Positions 8,118-17,366 of a stretch of 64,000 nt of DNA are shown here, piece after piece (position 1 is the stretch's first letter; each line of letters opens with the position of its first letter). The position numbers and the translations under genes are program-made. Source of the DNA: CBEUVQ01 sp965546615 (GTDB lineage: Bacteria > Bacillota > Desulfotomaculia > Desulfotomaculales > Desulfohalotomaculaceae); assembly GCA_965546615.1 (NCBI GenBank), contig CBEUVQ010000004.1, positions 44,233-108,232 of the forward strand. The letters are read 5' to 3'. Below the pieces are notes generated by a model. It saw only the letters and a program-made list of their open reading frames with translations. It did not search any database and was not told the origin of the DNA.

Positions 8118-8513
8118 TCAATCAACTACCGAAAGTTTTTCACTGGATTCATCCAAGCAAAACTGCTTTTCTGATAGTCTTAAAATTTCGTCGTACATAT
8201 TGACACGGCTTAAAATCTTAAGCAGTTCATTTTTTTCTTTCTCCGGAATTTCCAACCGCCGAATATTTTTTTGCAGCAGCAGCCGCGATGCATTGTAAAT
8301 ATCGTTGGCATCTTCCAAAAATTCGTCATTATCAGCGCTACCAATTACTGTTACCGCATTTTTAGGGATATTTATAAATGGCATGCAAGAGCAGCGCAGC
8401 ACATCAACACTGTCTTCATGAACCGCTATAACTTTTCCTACTTTTTCTCTTTCTAAGCCAACTTTTTGGGTAGGCCGCCACAAAACAATATCGTTTTCTT
8501 TTACTACTTTCAT
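8118..8513 (-). CDS. Hypothetical protein with KOW-like N-terminus
   Basis: I do not recognise this 131-residue protein. It begins MKVVKENDIVLWRPTQKVG, and residues 1-50 look like a small beta-barrel (KOW/SH3-like) with GKVIAVHEDSVDV. The rest is helical and charged (EIPEKEKNELLKILSRVNMYDEI kind of sequence), with two cysteines in RCSCMPF. The domain style recalls CarD/Rho-binding or translation-associated small proteins, but that is only resemblance. ATG at 8513 is chosen because AGGAGGGG precedes it. A Rex-like inverted repeat lies 20 bases upstream. Single gene with its own terminator. Confidence 0.7.
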   Translation of the reverse strand: MKVVKENDIVLWRPTQKVGLEREKVGKVIAVHEDSVDVLRCSCMPFINIPKNAVTVIGSADNDEFLEDANDIYNASRLLLQKNIRRLEIPEKEKNELLKILSRVNMYDEILRLSEKQFCLDESSEKLSVVD

Positions 8514-8532
8514 GCTTACCCCTCCTTGCAAG

Positions 8533-8550
8533 TTGTGAAATATGTTACAA
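8533..8550. promoter_or_regulatory. Possible Rex-type operator
   Basis: TTGTGAAATATGTTACAA is an 18-base imperfect inverted repeat close to the redox regulator Rex pattern TTGTGAA-N4-TTCACAA (two differences). It lies just before the ribosome site of the hypothetical gene at 8118-8513. No rex gene is in the window. Confidence 0.35.
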
Positions 8551-8677
8551 TTACAATAACATTTCTTTAAGAATTAGAAAAGGGGTATAGAATTTATTTA
8601 TATTTTAAGTATTTTTACAATATTTTTTATAGCCAGTTTATATCGGCCAACAGCCAAAACAGCTTGGCAATTTTTAA

Positions 8678-8706
8678 ATAAAAAGTGGGTACCAATATTG
8701 GCACCC
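8678..8706 (-). terminator. pepF terminator
   Basis: GGGTGCCAA and TTGGTACCC pair with one mismatch around ATA, followed by ACTTTTTA on the minus strand, 10 bases past the stop. Confidence 0.75.
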
Positions 8707-8716
8707 GTTTCATAAA

Positions 8717-10498
8717 TCATTTTTGTGCAGCTGTTTTTTCCAGTTCGTTTAACAGTTCAGCAAACAAATCTAACGCAACCTGCACCGGTTCAGGCGAAGT
8801 CATATCTACACCGGCAGACTTCAGCAGGTTAAGCGGATAATCTGAACCGCCGCTTTTCAAAAAGCTTATATAGCGGTCAACAGCAGGCTGACCTTGTTCA
8901 ATAATCTGATTTTTTAAAGCTGCTGCTGCCGATAAGCCGGTAGCATATTTATAAACATAAAAAGCATTATAGAAGTGCGGTATTCGCGACCATTCCAAAT
9001 CAATATCCTTATCAACCACAATCTCCGGACCGTAATAATCCACATTTAGCTGACGATAGACAGCGCTGAGAGATTCTGCCGTTAACGCTTCGCCTGCTTC
9101 AATTTTTTCGTGGATTATCTTTTCAAACTCCGCAAACATCGTCTGGCGGTATACTGTGCCTCTGATGGTTTCTAAATAATGATTGATTAAATATAATTTT
9201 TTATCCGGATCCGTTATTTTTTTCAGCAAGTAATCCATCAACATCAATTCATTCAATGTAGAGGCAACCTCAGCTGTAAAAATCGAATAATGGGCGTTGA
9301 TATAGGGCTGCTCCCGATATGAGTAATACGAATGCATCGCATGCCCCATTTCGTGCGCCAATGTAAAAACGTCATTTAAGTTATTATCGTAATTTAACAG
9401 CACATAAGGATGTACACCGTACGGCCCCCATGAATACGCACCGCTGGTTTTTCCTTTGCGGTGATAAACATCCACCCATCCGGAATTAAACCCGGCTGTT
9501 AAATTCTCTATATATTCTTTACCCAGCGGCTGCAGCCCCTGTTTTACCATCTCGACTGCTTCAGGGTATTCAACCTTCCACTGCACGTCTTTAACAAGCG
9601 GTACATATAAATCATACATGTGCAGCTCATCTACGCCGAGCAGTTTTTTACGCAGCGCAACATAGCGATGTAAATCGTCCAAATTCGCACGAACGGTTTT
9701 GATTAAGTTATCATATACCTCAGTTGAAATGTTGTCAGCAAATAACGCTGCATCCAATGCTGAAGAGTGCTTACGTGCCCGCGCATAGAAAACATCTCTT
9801 TTTACAGCGGTACTCAACGTGGTCGCCAACGTATTTTGACGGGCACGATACGAGCTGTATAAAGAAGTAAAAGCATCCTTCCTTACCCGCCGGTCAAAGC
9901 TCATCATCAAAGTTTGATAGTTGCCGTGGGTGATTTCAACATCTTCTCCCTGCTCATTTTTTATGGTAGGGAATTTCATATCAGCAATATTGACCATCCG
10001 GAAAATATTGTCCGGCCCTTGAGTTACATCACCTACTTGGGCAAGCAGCTGTTCTTCAGATTCTGATAGAGTATGCGGTTTTTGGCGAATTAATTCTTCT
10101 AAGAAAAATTGATAATCTTTAAAGCCCGGTTGTTGGCGAAATTCGTTCAATGTTTCAGTTGGCAAAGACAAAATTTCCGGAACCATAAAAGATACAGCTG
10201 TACTCACCTTTGTGCTCAAACCGGCGGCCCGATCTTTTAAAGCTTGATACTTAGCATTGGTGTTATCTTCATCTTGGCGCATACAGGCATAGGTAAACAA
10301 CTTTTCGTTCAGCATTTGCAGCTGTTCACTTGCTTTAAGAGCTTTTAACAACGTTTCGGCAGATTCACCCAACCTGCCCTGGTAAGCAGCAACCTCACTC
10401 AGAAGAGCTTCTGCTTTTTTAAAGTCCTGCTCCCATTTTTCTTCGTCGGCATAAATATCCTCTAATTTCCAAGTATAATTTTTTTCTTGGTCTTTCAT
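8717..10498 (-). CDS. pepF: Oligoendopeptidase F (M3 family)
   Basis: The 593-residue form beginning MKDQEKNYTWKLEDIY matches PepF length and start. The zinc motif HEMGH lies in TLAHEMGHAMHSYY near residue 380, with the downstream Glu in FTAEVASTLNE. It degrades oligopeptides in the cytoplasm. I chose ATG 10498 because GGGGGAC sits at the right distance and a promoter (10524-10552) lies directly upstream. The frame stays open upstream to TTG codons at 10663 and 10687, adding a basic stretch and one membrane segment (see 10499-10697). Whether a membrane-anchored form is made is open. Confidence 0.9.
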   Translation of the reverse strand: MKDQEKNYTWKLEDIYADEEKWEQDFKKAEALLSEVAAYQGRLGESAETLLKALKASEQLQMLNEKLFTYACMRQDEDNTNAKYQALKDRAAGLSTKVSTAVSFMVPEILSLPTETLNEFRQQPGFKDYQFFLEELIRQKPHTLSESEEQLLAQVGDVTQGPDNIFRMVNIADMKFPTIKNEQGEDVEITHGNYQTLMMSFDRRVRKDAFTSLYSSYRARQNTLATTLSTAVKRDVFYARARKHSSALDAALFADNISTEVYDNLIKTVRANLDDLHRYVALRKKLLGVDELHMYDLYVPLVKDVQWKVEYPEAVEMVKQGLQPLGKEYIENLTAGFNSGWVDVYHRKGKTSGAYSWGPYGVHPYVLLNYDNNLNDVFTLAHEMGHAMHSYYSYREQPYINAHYSIFTAEVASTLNELMLMDYLLKKITDPDKKLYLINHYLETIRGTVYRQTMFAEFEKIIHEKIEAGEALTAESLSAVYRQLNVDYYGPEIVVDKDIDLEWSRIPHFYNAFYVYKYATGLSAAAALKNQIIEQGQPAVDRYISFLKSGGSDYPLNLLKSAGVDMTSPEPVQVALDLFAELLNELEKTAAQK

Positions 10499-10697
10499 TT
10501 TGCCGTCCCCCTTTTTAAAGCAAATTATCTTATCATATTCACTAGACTTCAAGCTGAACATTTCCTCGGTTCGATATTTGTATGCAAATGAAACAGCAAC
10601 AGCAGCAGTGCACAGCAGCAGAGTCAAAATGATTGGCCTGCTATATCTTCTAAGCGTTTTCAATTTTTCCTGCCACTCCTCTGACAATTGGATTATA
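10499..10697 (-). other. In-frame upstream extension of pepF encoding a membrane segment; two promoters
   Basis: This part of the 330-base gap before the csp terminator is open in the pepF frame. From TTG 10663 (weak SD GCAGGA) it would encode KTLRRYSRP, then a hydrophobic span IILTLLLCTAAVAVSFAYKY, then a linker into PepF, a 648-residue type II membrane protein. A second -10 box TATAAT at 10697-10692 could drive this longer form. The rest of the gap (10698-10775) shows nothing. Confidence 0.45.
10524..10552 (-). promoter_or_regulatory. pepF proximal promoter
   Basis: TTGAAG (10552-10547) and GATAAT (10529-10524) on the minus strand are 17 bases apart, leaving a leader of only about 20 bases before ATG 10498. 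Confidence 0.55.
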
Positions 10698-10775
10698 AAG
10701 TTTAGTTATATCATAATTCAGCCAGGTTAATACACTGCGTCCCGGCAAATGCACAGAAATATAGGTGAAATAAAA

Positions 10776-10809
10776 ATAAAAAAGACATTTCCTGCCGGAA
10801 ATGTCTTTT
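10776..10809 (-). terminator. csp terminator
   Basis: AGACATTTCC pairs with GGAAATGTCT around TGCC (10-bp stem), followed by six T on the minus strand. Confidence 0.9.
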
Positions 10810-10828
10810 AGGAAGTCTACTCTATTTA

Positions 10829-11026
10829 TTATAAAGTAACAACGTTAGCCGCTTGCGGACCGCGGTTGCCTTCAACAATTTCAAATTCTACTTTTTGACC
10901 TTCTTGCAGAGTTTTGAAACCGTCCATTTGAATTGCGGAGAAGTGTACGAACACGTCGCCGCCTTCCTCAGATTGAATGAATCCGTAACCCTTTTCTGAG
11001 TTAAACCATTTTACTGTTCCTACCAT
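10829..11026 (-). CDS. csp: Cold-shock domain protein (CspA family)
   Basis: The 65-residue protein starts MVGTVKWFNSEKGYGFIQSE and contains RNP1 (KGYGFIQ) and RNP2 (VFVHFSAI). It is a single OB-fold nucleic-acid chaperone that melts RNA structure. Length is standard. The ATG at 11026 follows AAGGAGG. A very good promoter lies at 11148-11176, giving a leader of about 115 bases, as in cold-regulated csp mRNAs. A strong terminator follows, so it is monocistronic. Confidence 0.96.
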   Translation of the reverse strand: MVGTVKWFNSEKGYGFIQSEEGGDVFVHFSAIQMDGFKTLQEGQKVEFEIVEGNRGPQAANVVTL

Positions 11027-11147
11027 TAATTTGGCCTCCTTAAAATTTCTTTAAAAAGCGGACAACCATAAAACACCTTTGAAACCTAACCTGCATAAAG
11101 GAGGGCACAAAGTCTGTTTATATGAGCCTAACTTTTTAACAACTTCA
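11027..11147 (-). promoter_or_regulatory. Long 5' leader of the csp mRNA
   Basis: The predicted transcript begins near 11141 and runs about 115 bases before the start codon. No ORF is present. Leaders of this kind in csp genes often fold differently with temperature; I did not identify a specific cold box. Confidence 0.5.
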
Positions 11148-11176
11148 ATATTAGCACTAATTGCTGGAAATATCAA
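11148..11176 (-). promoter_or_regulatory. csp promoter (near consensus, extended -10)
   Basis: On the minus strand TTGATA (11176-11171) and TGC-TAATAT (-10 at 11153-11148) are separated by 17 bases. It is one of the best sigma-A-type promoters in the window. Confidence 0.85.
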
Positions 11177-11471
11177 GTTAATATCTCTACCACATAACCT
11201 AAACTTGCAGGAAATTTCTTGCTGATAACTAATTTGTTTAATTACGCTCGGGTTGGGTGAGGTAAATGTTGAAAAATTTAAATACTAACTCATAACATCA
11301 CTGCCTTTTTTATGTTTATGTTTCTTTTGAGATTTGCAGTTACTTACCTCAGCCGGTTGTTTTGATTTATGAGTAAATTATAAGCATTTTTCTGCTTTTT
11401 TATCACTATAGACGGCAAAAATTTTAAACTTTTTTTTAACAAAAATAGCACTGTTATGCAAATTAAACGCT
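11177..11471. other. AT-rich intergenic stretch without a recognised feature
   Basis: I find no gene, riboswitch or clear repeat here. A tiny frame at 11268 (MLKNLNTNS) preceded by GGTGAGG is too short to support. Confidence 0.6.
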
Positions 11472-11500
11472 AAACGCCCGGAAGTATTTTCCGGACGTTT
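11472..11500 (-). terminator. Terminator of the DUF2512 gene
   Basis: AAACG-CCCGGAA pairs with TTCCGG-ACGTTT around a short loop; the T tract on the minus strand is weak. Confidence 0.6.
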
Positions 11501-11507
11501 ATTACTT

Positions 11508-11900
11508 TTATTCTTCTTCTTTTGGACCTTCCGGCAGTGGTTCACTCTGTTCGGCTGCTGTCAGGACAGCATATTTATGGAAGAAATATTCTGCTGCACC
11601 AATTACTAAAGAGACCAGCAGTAAGCCGGTAAGGTCAATTGGTGCTTTTGTTAACAGGAAATTAAACATCCAAACGACAATGAATGTCAACCCGGCATCA
11701 GCAATACTTGCTGCAGTGTTATTAGTGTTAGGTAAAATGAGCAAATCTCCAACAATGTAAGTGACTGCTGCCAGTGCCGCTGCCGTGATCAATGACTGAG
11801 TTAAATTCATCGTGCTGATTGCCGGTAAAGCTATCGCTGCTATAACAGCCACAGCGGCAAATTTAATCAGCAGCGCTGTACCATGATTGTATCTTCCCAC
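11508..11900 (-). CDS. DUF2512 family membrane protein (YndM-like)
   Basis: This 130-residue protein has four hydrophobic segments (about residues 9-30, 33-55, 62-82 and 88-108), an internal ILPNTNN turn after GDLL, and an acidic C-terminal tail (SEPLPEGPKEEE). These match DUF2512/YndM proteins of Bacilli and Clostridia, whose role is unknown. Its start MGRYNHGTALLIKF follows GGGAGGTT. Single gene. Confidence 0.75.
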   Translation of the reverse strand: MGRYNHGTALLIKFAAVAVIAAIALPAISTMNLTQSLITAAALAAVTYIVGDLLILPNTNNTAASIADAGLTFIVVWMFNFLLTKAPIDLTGLLLVSLVIGAAEYFFHKYAVLTAAEQSEPLPEGPKEEE

Positions 11901-11965
11901 TTTCTAATAACCTCCCAGAAATAAATCTTGGGAGTATTATTCCATATTATGGTATTTTTAATACA

Positions 11966-12328
11966 TCAAAAAGCATTTTTAAAATAATCTGTTTTTATTA
12001 ACTTTCCTTTACCATCCAGCTGCACCGCCAACACATCAAAGCGGCAATCTTGATCAATAAGATTTTCTTTAAGCAAATAGTATTGGGCAACTTTTCTTAC
12101 TTGAGTTCTTTTTCTCAAATCAATTGTTTCCTGAGGCAGCCCATACCCCGTAGTGCGGCGGGAACGCACTTCTATAAACACCAGAACTCCATCATCTTCA
12201 GCAATAATATCCAGCTCGCCCAGCTTGCAGCGATAATTTCGACAAATAATACGCATACCAATTCTTTTTAAATATTTAACGGCTTCATCTTCCCCTTTTT
12301 TACCGGTAGCCTGCCTAAAAAAGGTCAT
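11966..12328 (-). CDS. yraN: UPF0102 family protein YraN, endonuclease-like fold
   Basis: The 120-residue protein has the family layout: GKKGEDEAVKYLKR near the N-terminus, NYRCKLGELDIIAEDDG and FIEVRSRRTTGYG in the middle. The GELDII...FIEVR residues are the Asp/Glu/basic core of restriction-endonuclease-like folds. No activity is firmly established for the family. In many Firmicutes yraN sits right beside rnhB. Here the nuo operon separates them (rnhB at 22628-23425), which suggests nuo was placed into that junction. Confidence 0.9.
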   Translation of the reverse strand: MTFFRQATGKKGEDEAVKYLKRIGMRIICRNYRCKLGELDIIAEDDGVLVFIEVRSRRTTGYGLPQETIDLRKRTQVRKVAQYYLLKENLIDQDCRFDVLAVQLDGKGKLIKTDYFKNAF

Positions 12329-12416
12329 ATCGGTCCACCTCGAACAACAATGTTAAAGACATTATACTGCATTCTCAGTAAAGAAAACACTCCCCCACTT
12401 ATATATAAGCGTTAAA

Positions 12417-12466
12417 TAAAAAACACGGCTTGCAGCCGGCATTTAGCCGGTTGAAGCCGCGCTTTT
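12417..12466 (-). terminator. nuo operon terminator
   Basis: On the minus strand GCGCGGCTT and AAGCCGTGT bracket an inner stem CCGGC/GCCGG, followed by six T, just past the nuoN stop at 12469. Confidence 0.88.
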
Positions 12467-12468
12467 TA

Positions 12469-13896
12469 TTAGTGAATAAAGAAGCTGTTTGCAGCAGTGT
12501 TGAGCAGTTCTGAAAGCGGACCGGGGTAAACACCGATCAGCACGGTAGCTGCCATTGCTGCAATTAATACCATTGTTACACTGCCGGAAACCGGAATTGC
12601 CGTGTTATCTTTTGGTTCATCGCGGTACATTACCAAGCAAACGCGCAAGTAATAATACACCGATATCATCGACATAATCAAGCCTAACAGTGCTAACCAG
12701 AAGTAGTCGCTGATGATGGTTTGAAACAGATAAAATTTACCGACAAACCCGGCAAGCGGCGGTATACCGGCCATTGAAAGTAAGCTCACCGTCATAACGG
12801 CGGCCAACAGCGGTGCCCGCTGTGCTAAACCGGCATAATCCGCAATTTCTTCACTTTTTATTTTGTCATATACCGCTGCCACCACTACAAAAGCACCCAT
12901 GGTTGCAAATACATAAAGGAAGGTATAAAACAGCACCCCTTTAATTCCGGCTTCCGTACCGGCAACCAAACCTACTAAAATATAACCTGCCTGCGCAATA
13001 CTGGAATACGCCAGCATCCGCTTAATATTAGTTTGCGGAATGGCCACTAAGTTGCCGATAATCATAGAGAGTGCCGCCAATACCGCTACTAACATCATCC
13101 AAGAACCGGCAGCATTAATTAGTCCGCCAATAAACAAGCGCAGTAAAACAGCTAATGAAGCCGCTTTAGAACCAACCGCCAAGTAAGCTGTAACCGGTAC
13201 AGGTGCTCCTTCATAAATATCAGGTGACCACATGTGAAAAGGCACCGCAGAAACTTTAAAACCTAAACCGGCAACTAAAAGAGCCAACCCCAAAATCAGT
13301 ACCGGCGGCATTTGTCTACTTACAATTATATCGGCAATATCATAAATGATGATGCTGCCGGTCATGCCGTATACCAGCGATAGACCATAAAGCAGAGCTG
13401 CCGATGACAAGCCGGCTAAAATGATGTATTTCATGCCTGCTTCCACTGCTTTGGCATCAGTTTTGCGTATTGCTACCAAAATGATAAAAGCTATCGTCAT
13501 CAGCTCTAAGCCGATATACAGGGTGATAAAATCCCCGGCAGAGGCCATTACACTCATGCCCAGTGTGGCAAATATCATCAGCGAATAATATTCGCCATGT
13601 GCTTTCATATTATCTACATACTTGGTACAGCCCATTGTCACCAGTACTGCCCCGGTCAAGCACAGAATTTTAAAGAAAGTGGCATATTGATCGACAATAT
13701 ACATCCCGTCAAACAGCACACCATGTGTATTCCACCTGACAGCGGTGACGGCAAGCACCGCTGTTAATCCCAGCACTGTGATTGGCCCCAGGCCCTTGCG
13801 GGCATTTAAAGGAGCAATTAAGCCAAGCACCAGTACCGCCAAACCTAAAGCCGCCAATAACATTTCAGTTGTTAATAAACTGTAATCAATCGGCAT
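12469..13896 (-). CDS. nuoN: NADH-quinone oxidoreductase subunit N
   Basis: The 475-residue Mrp-antiporter-like membrane subunit begins MPIDYSLLTTEMLLAALGL and has about 14 spans. Conserved pieces include YIGLELMTIAFIILVA, the broken-helix region KVSAVPFHMWSPDIYEGAP with its lysine, and KRMLAYSSIAQAGYILVG. It forms one of the proton channels of the membrane arm. Start ATG lies one base after the nuoM stop. It is the last gene of the 11-gene operon. Confidence 0.96.
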   Translation of the reverse strand: MPIDYSLLTTEMLLAALGLAVLVLGLIAPLNARKGLGPITVLGLTAVLAVTAVRWNTHGVLFDGMYIVDQYATFFKILCLTGAVLVTMGCTKYVDNMKAHGEYYSLMIFATLGMSVMASAGDFITLYIGLELMTIAFIILVAIRKTDAKAVEAGMKYIILAGLSSAALLYGLSLVYGMTGSIIIYDIADIIVSRQMPPVLILGLALLVAGLGFKVSAVPFHMWSPDIYEGAPVPVTAYLAVGSKAASLAVLLRLFIGGLINAAGSWMMLVAVLAALSMIIGNLVAIPQTNIKRMLAYSSIAQAGYILVGLVAGTEAGIKGVLFYTFLYVFATMGAFVVVAAVYDKIKSEEIADYAGLAQRAPLLAAVMTVSLLSMAGIPPLAGFVGKFYLFQTIISDYFWLALLGLIMSMISVYYYLRVCLVMYRDEPKDNTAIPVSGSVTMVLIAAMAATVLIGVYPGPLSELLNTAANSFFIH

Positions 13897-15417
13897 CTAA
13901 TATTTCCCCCCAATCTGCACTGCATGCGGCAGATAGTCAGCAATATGGCTCATAATCGGTGCCACGCCGCTGTCAACCATATCAAAAAGCAGTGAAGGTA
14001 AGATACCGCCAACTACCAAAACAAAACCCAATACCACCAGCGGTACCAGTTCCACCCCTTTAATGTCTTTCAGGTGGTTATACTCCTCACGCGGTGGACC
14101 AAACAAAGTATTGGCACCGGCGCGAAGAACATACAAAGCCGTGATGATAATTCCGGCAATAGCAATTACTGCTAAAAGACCAAACCGCTCAAAAGATCCG
14201 ACAAAAATGGTGAACTCCGGAATAAAGCTTACCAATCCCGGCAGCCCCAATGAAGCCATGGCAGCCATCATGAAACCGACAGCCAAACGCGGTACTTGGC
14301 GTGCTAAACCGCCCAAATCCGGAATATGACGGGTGTGGGTCTTCTCATAGATGAAACCGATCATTGAGAAGAACAGCGCTGCCATCACACCGTGAGCAAA
14401 CATGTTGGCAACTGCACCGTTAACCCCAACAACACTCAACGTAGCAACACCTAACAGCACATAACCCATGTGACTGACTGAAGAATAACCAACAACGTAT
14501 TTCAAGTCTTTTTGCGCCAATGCTCCAAATGCAGCGTAAGCACAACCGGCCACACCCAAAACAGCAATCACCGGAGCCCAGAAAGCAGCGCCTGCCGGCA
14601 TCACAAACAGCGCTAAGCGGATTAAACCATAACCCCCTATTTTCTTCAGTACTCCGGCATGAATCATTGATACAGCGGTTGGTGCACCGGCGTAGCCGTC
14701 AGGCGACCAGCTGTGAAACGGAAACATTGAAAGCAGTGAACCAAAGCCAATCAGCATTAACAAAAACATCCAAATCTGAAACTGTTCCGGGAAAGCTACT
14801 TGACTGAGTCCCAAAAAGCTCATGTCAGGTGTGCCGGTTATTTCTACCGCTTTGACAAAAGTGGCAATTACCGCAGCTAACAAGAACGCCGACCCTATCA
14901 GCAGGTAAATTGTCAGCTTCATACCGGCATATTCCTTAGTCACCCGTTTCGAGCTGCCCCAGATGATAACCATAATGTAAATCGGGATAACTACTACTTC
15001 ATAGAACAACAGGAAGATAAATAAATCTTGGGCAATAAAAGTACCCATTACCCCGGCAATCAACACCAACAGCAAAATAAAGAACTCTTTGGTGCGGTTC
15101 GGGATATTCCAGGAAGCAAATATTGCTGTAAAACCAATCAGGTTAGTAAGCAGCAGCATCGGCAGCGACAACCCGTCTACGCCCATGAAGTAAGTTACAC
15201 CCAAGTCTTTAATCCACGGAATTTGCTGCACAAACTGCAGCCCACCTTGGTTTTGATCATAAGCAAAGTAGACATAAACACTGATTGCGAGTGAAACAAA
15301 AGTACCTACAGCAGCTATCGCTTTGTGCAGCTTGCTTTCATCCTTGGGCAAAAAAACCAGAACAAATGCTGCTGCTAACGGAGCCAGTAAAGCTGCCGTT
15401 AAAATCGGAAAGTTCAT
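13897..15417 (-). CDS. nuoM: NADH-quinone oxidoreductase subunit M
   Basis: The 506-residue antiporter-like subunit carries DLFIFLLFYEVVVIPIYIMV (the conserved membrane Glu in the FYE motif), MFPFHSWSPDGYAGAPTAVS, and KDLKYVVGYSSVSHMGYVLLG. It is a proton-pumping channel of the membrane arm. Its ATG overlaps the nuoL stop (TAATG), implying translational coupling. Length is normal. Confidence 0.96.
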   Translation of the reverse strand: MNFPILTAALLAPLAAAFVLVFLPKDESKLHKAIAAVGTFVSLAISVYVYFAYDQNQGGLQFVQQIPWIKDLGVTYFMGVDGLSLPMLLLTNLIGFTAIFASWNIPNRTKEFFILLLVLIAGVMGTFIAQDLFIFLLFYEVVVIPIYIMVIIWGSSKRVTKEYAGMKLTIYLLIGSAFLLAAVIATFVKAVEITGTPDMSFLGLSQVAFPEQFQIWMFLLMLIGFGSLLSMFPFHSWSPDGYAGAPTAVSMIHAGVLKKIGGYGLIRLALFVMPAGAAFWAPVIAVLGVAGCAYAAFGALAQKDLKYVVGYSSVSHMGYVLLGVATLSVVGVNGAVANMFAHGVMAALFFSMIGFIYEKTHTRHIPDLGGLARQVPRLAVGFMMAAMASLGLPGLVSFIPEFTIFVGSFERFGLLAVIAIAGIIITALYVLRAGANTLFGPPREEYNHLKDIKGVELVPLVVLGFVLVVGGILPSLLFDMVDSGVAPIMSHIADYLPHAVQIGGKY

Positions 15418-17333
15418 TATTTAACACCTCCCAAGACCAGCATGGTTGAGGAGGAACCGTTAAAGGCCAGCACCACGGTAATTACCAATACAGCCAAGAA
15501 AAACACCAAGGCATAAGTTTGCATTTTGCCTGTCTGCAGGTAGCGCAGGCCGTGTCCGGTACCCTTAGTTATGCCGGCCAGCCCATTGACAATGCCGTCC
15601 ACTATATAAATATCAAACAGCGCAATCAAACGGGCACTGCCGTCAACTACCTTATGATTAAACCAAAGGTATGCTTCATCAATAAAGTACTTGTTATAAG
15701 AGAGCGTGTAGAGAAATTTGTACTTTTCAGCCAAATTCTTGGCAGCAGCCTTGTCTTTGTCCTTGCAGTATAAAAGATACGCTAAACCAATGCCGGCTAA
15801 TGCAAGTAATACCGAAATCAGCATAACAGCAATGTTGGCTTCTAAATGATGCGGATGCCCAAAGAAAATCCATTCCTGCCACAATGGTTTAAACGGTGTA
15901 CCCACCAAACCGGCAAACGCTGCAAAAACAGCCAGTACTATCAGCGGCATTGTCATATTCCACGGAGATTCATGAGGATGATTCTCCGGTTTTTCTTCTC
16001 CGAAGAAAGCTAGGAAAATCAACCGCCACATATAAAAAGCAGTTAAAAATGCAGTAACCGCACCTAAGAAGAACAGAACATAGTGGCCTTCCACCCAGGC
16101 GCTTAACAAAATCTCATCCTTAGACCAGAAACCGGCAAACGGCGGCACCCCGGCAATGGCCAAACCGCCAATGACAAAAGTCCAACCGGTGATCGGCATT
16201 TTTTTGATTAAACCGCCCATTTCCCAAACATCCGCTTTATTGTGCAGCGCATGCAGCACTGAACCGGCACCCAGGAACATTAACGCTTTAAAGAAGGCAT
16301 GAGTCCATAAGTGGAAGAACGAAGCAGTAAGACTGCCTACCCCTAAAGCAAGCATCATATAGCCCAATTGGCTGACGGTGGAGTAAGCCAGGATACGCTT
16401 AATTTCCCGCTGGGTAACAGCAATAGTGGCTGCAAAAAAGGCGGTAAAGCCACCGATTACAGCGACAAACTGCATGGCGGCATCTACTTCTGCAAACAAG
16501 AACATTGTCCGCCCAACCAAATAAACACCTGCTACAACCATAGTGGCAGCGTGAATCAGCGCAGATACCGGTGTCGGTCCTTCCATCGCATCCGGCAGCC
16601 ATACATGCAGCGGAAACTGACCGGATTTACCAATGGGGCCGATAAACAGCAGCACAGCTATTAATGTCAGCACGCCAATGCTGGTGTAATTTTCAAAGTT
16701 AGGGATAATCTCTGCCAGCTCATGCAGATTTAACGTTCCAAAAATAATTTGTAAAAACAGCATGCTCAAAAGCAGGCCAAAATCCCCAATGCGGGTGGTA
16801 ATAAATGCTTTTTTGGCAGCTTCGCGCGCAGATACTTTATGAGTATAAAAACCAATTAATAAATATGAACAAAGCCCAACCAGTTCCCAGAATACAAACA
16901 TTTGCAGCAGGTTGCTGGATACTACCAGCCCCAACATTGAAGCCGCAAACAAAGACAAATAAGCAAAGAATACTGAGTAACCGGGATCACCTTTCATATA
17001 CCCGGTGGAGTAAATTTGGATCAGCGATGCCACCATTGAAACCATGAAAATCATCATCGCTGAAGCCGGATCTAATTGGATACCAACATCAACGTTAAAG
17101 CCCTCCATGCCGAACCAACGCACTGCATATACCAACGGCTCATGTTGAAAAGCCGGATTGGTAAATACGCCATAAGCAGCCAGGGCTGCCACCACAAAAG
17201 AAGCCAGCATAAAGGTTATTGATACTGCTGAGCTCAATTTCGGCAGTGGGCGTATCAGCAACACAATCAGCAAAAAGGAGAGGGCAGGCAGTAGAGGCAC
17301 CAGCCAAACGTGATTCATTGCAAACTCTACCAT
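15417..17333 (-). CDS. nuoL: NADH-quinone oxidoreductase subunit L
   Basis: This 638-residue protein is the distal antiporter-like subunit with the long lateral helix. Key pieces are FVFWELVGLCSYLLIGFY (conserved Glu), GKSGQFPLHVWLPDAMEGPT (pump lysine and helix break), and KRILAYSTVSQLGYMM. The C-terminal third gives the lateral helix and last span. ATG 17333 is preferred over a GTG at 17345 because AGGTG lies 9 bases before it. Confidence 0.95.
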   Translation of the reverse strand: MVEFAMNHVWLVPLLPALSFLLIVLLIRPLPKLSSAVSITFMLASFVVAALAAYGVFTNPAFQHEPLVYAVRWFGMEGFNVDVGIQLDPASAMMIFMVSMVASLIQIYSTGYMKGDPGYSVFFAYLSLFAASMLGLVVSSNLLQMFVFWELVGLCSYLLIGFYTHKVSAREAAKKAFITTRIGDFGLLLSMLFLQIIFGTLNLHELAEIIPNFENYTSIGVLTLIAVLLFIGPIGKSGQFPLHVWLPDAMEGPTPVSALIHAATMVVAGVYLVGRTMFLFAEVDAAMQFVAVIGGFTAFFAATIAVTQREIKRILAYSTVSQLGYMMLALGVGSLTASFFHLWTHAFFKALMFLGAGSVLHALHNKADVWEMGGLIKKMPITGWTFVIGGLAIAGVPPFAGFWSKDEILLSAWVEGHYVLFFLGAVTAFLTAFYMWRLIFLAFFGEEKPENHPHESPWNMTMPLIVLAVFAAFAGLVGTPFKPLWQEWIFFGHPHHLEANIAVMLISVLLALAGIGLAYLLYCKDKDKAAAKNLAEKYKFLYTLSYNKYFIDEAYLWFNHKVVDGSARLIALFDIYIVDGIVNGLAGITKGTGHGLRYLQTGKMQTYALVFFLAVLVITVVLAFNGSSSTMLVLGGVK

Positions 17334-17366
17334 ATTATTCAGCACCTACCTTCAAATTCATGAAAG

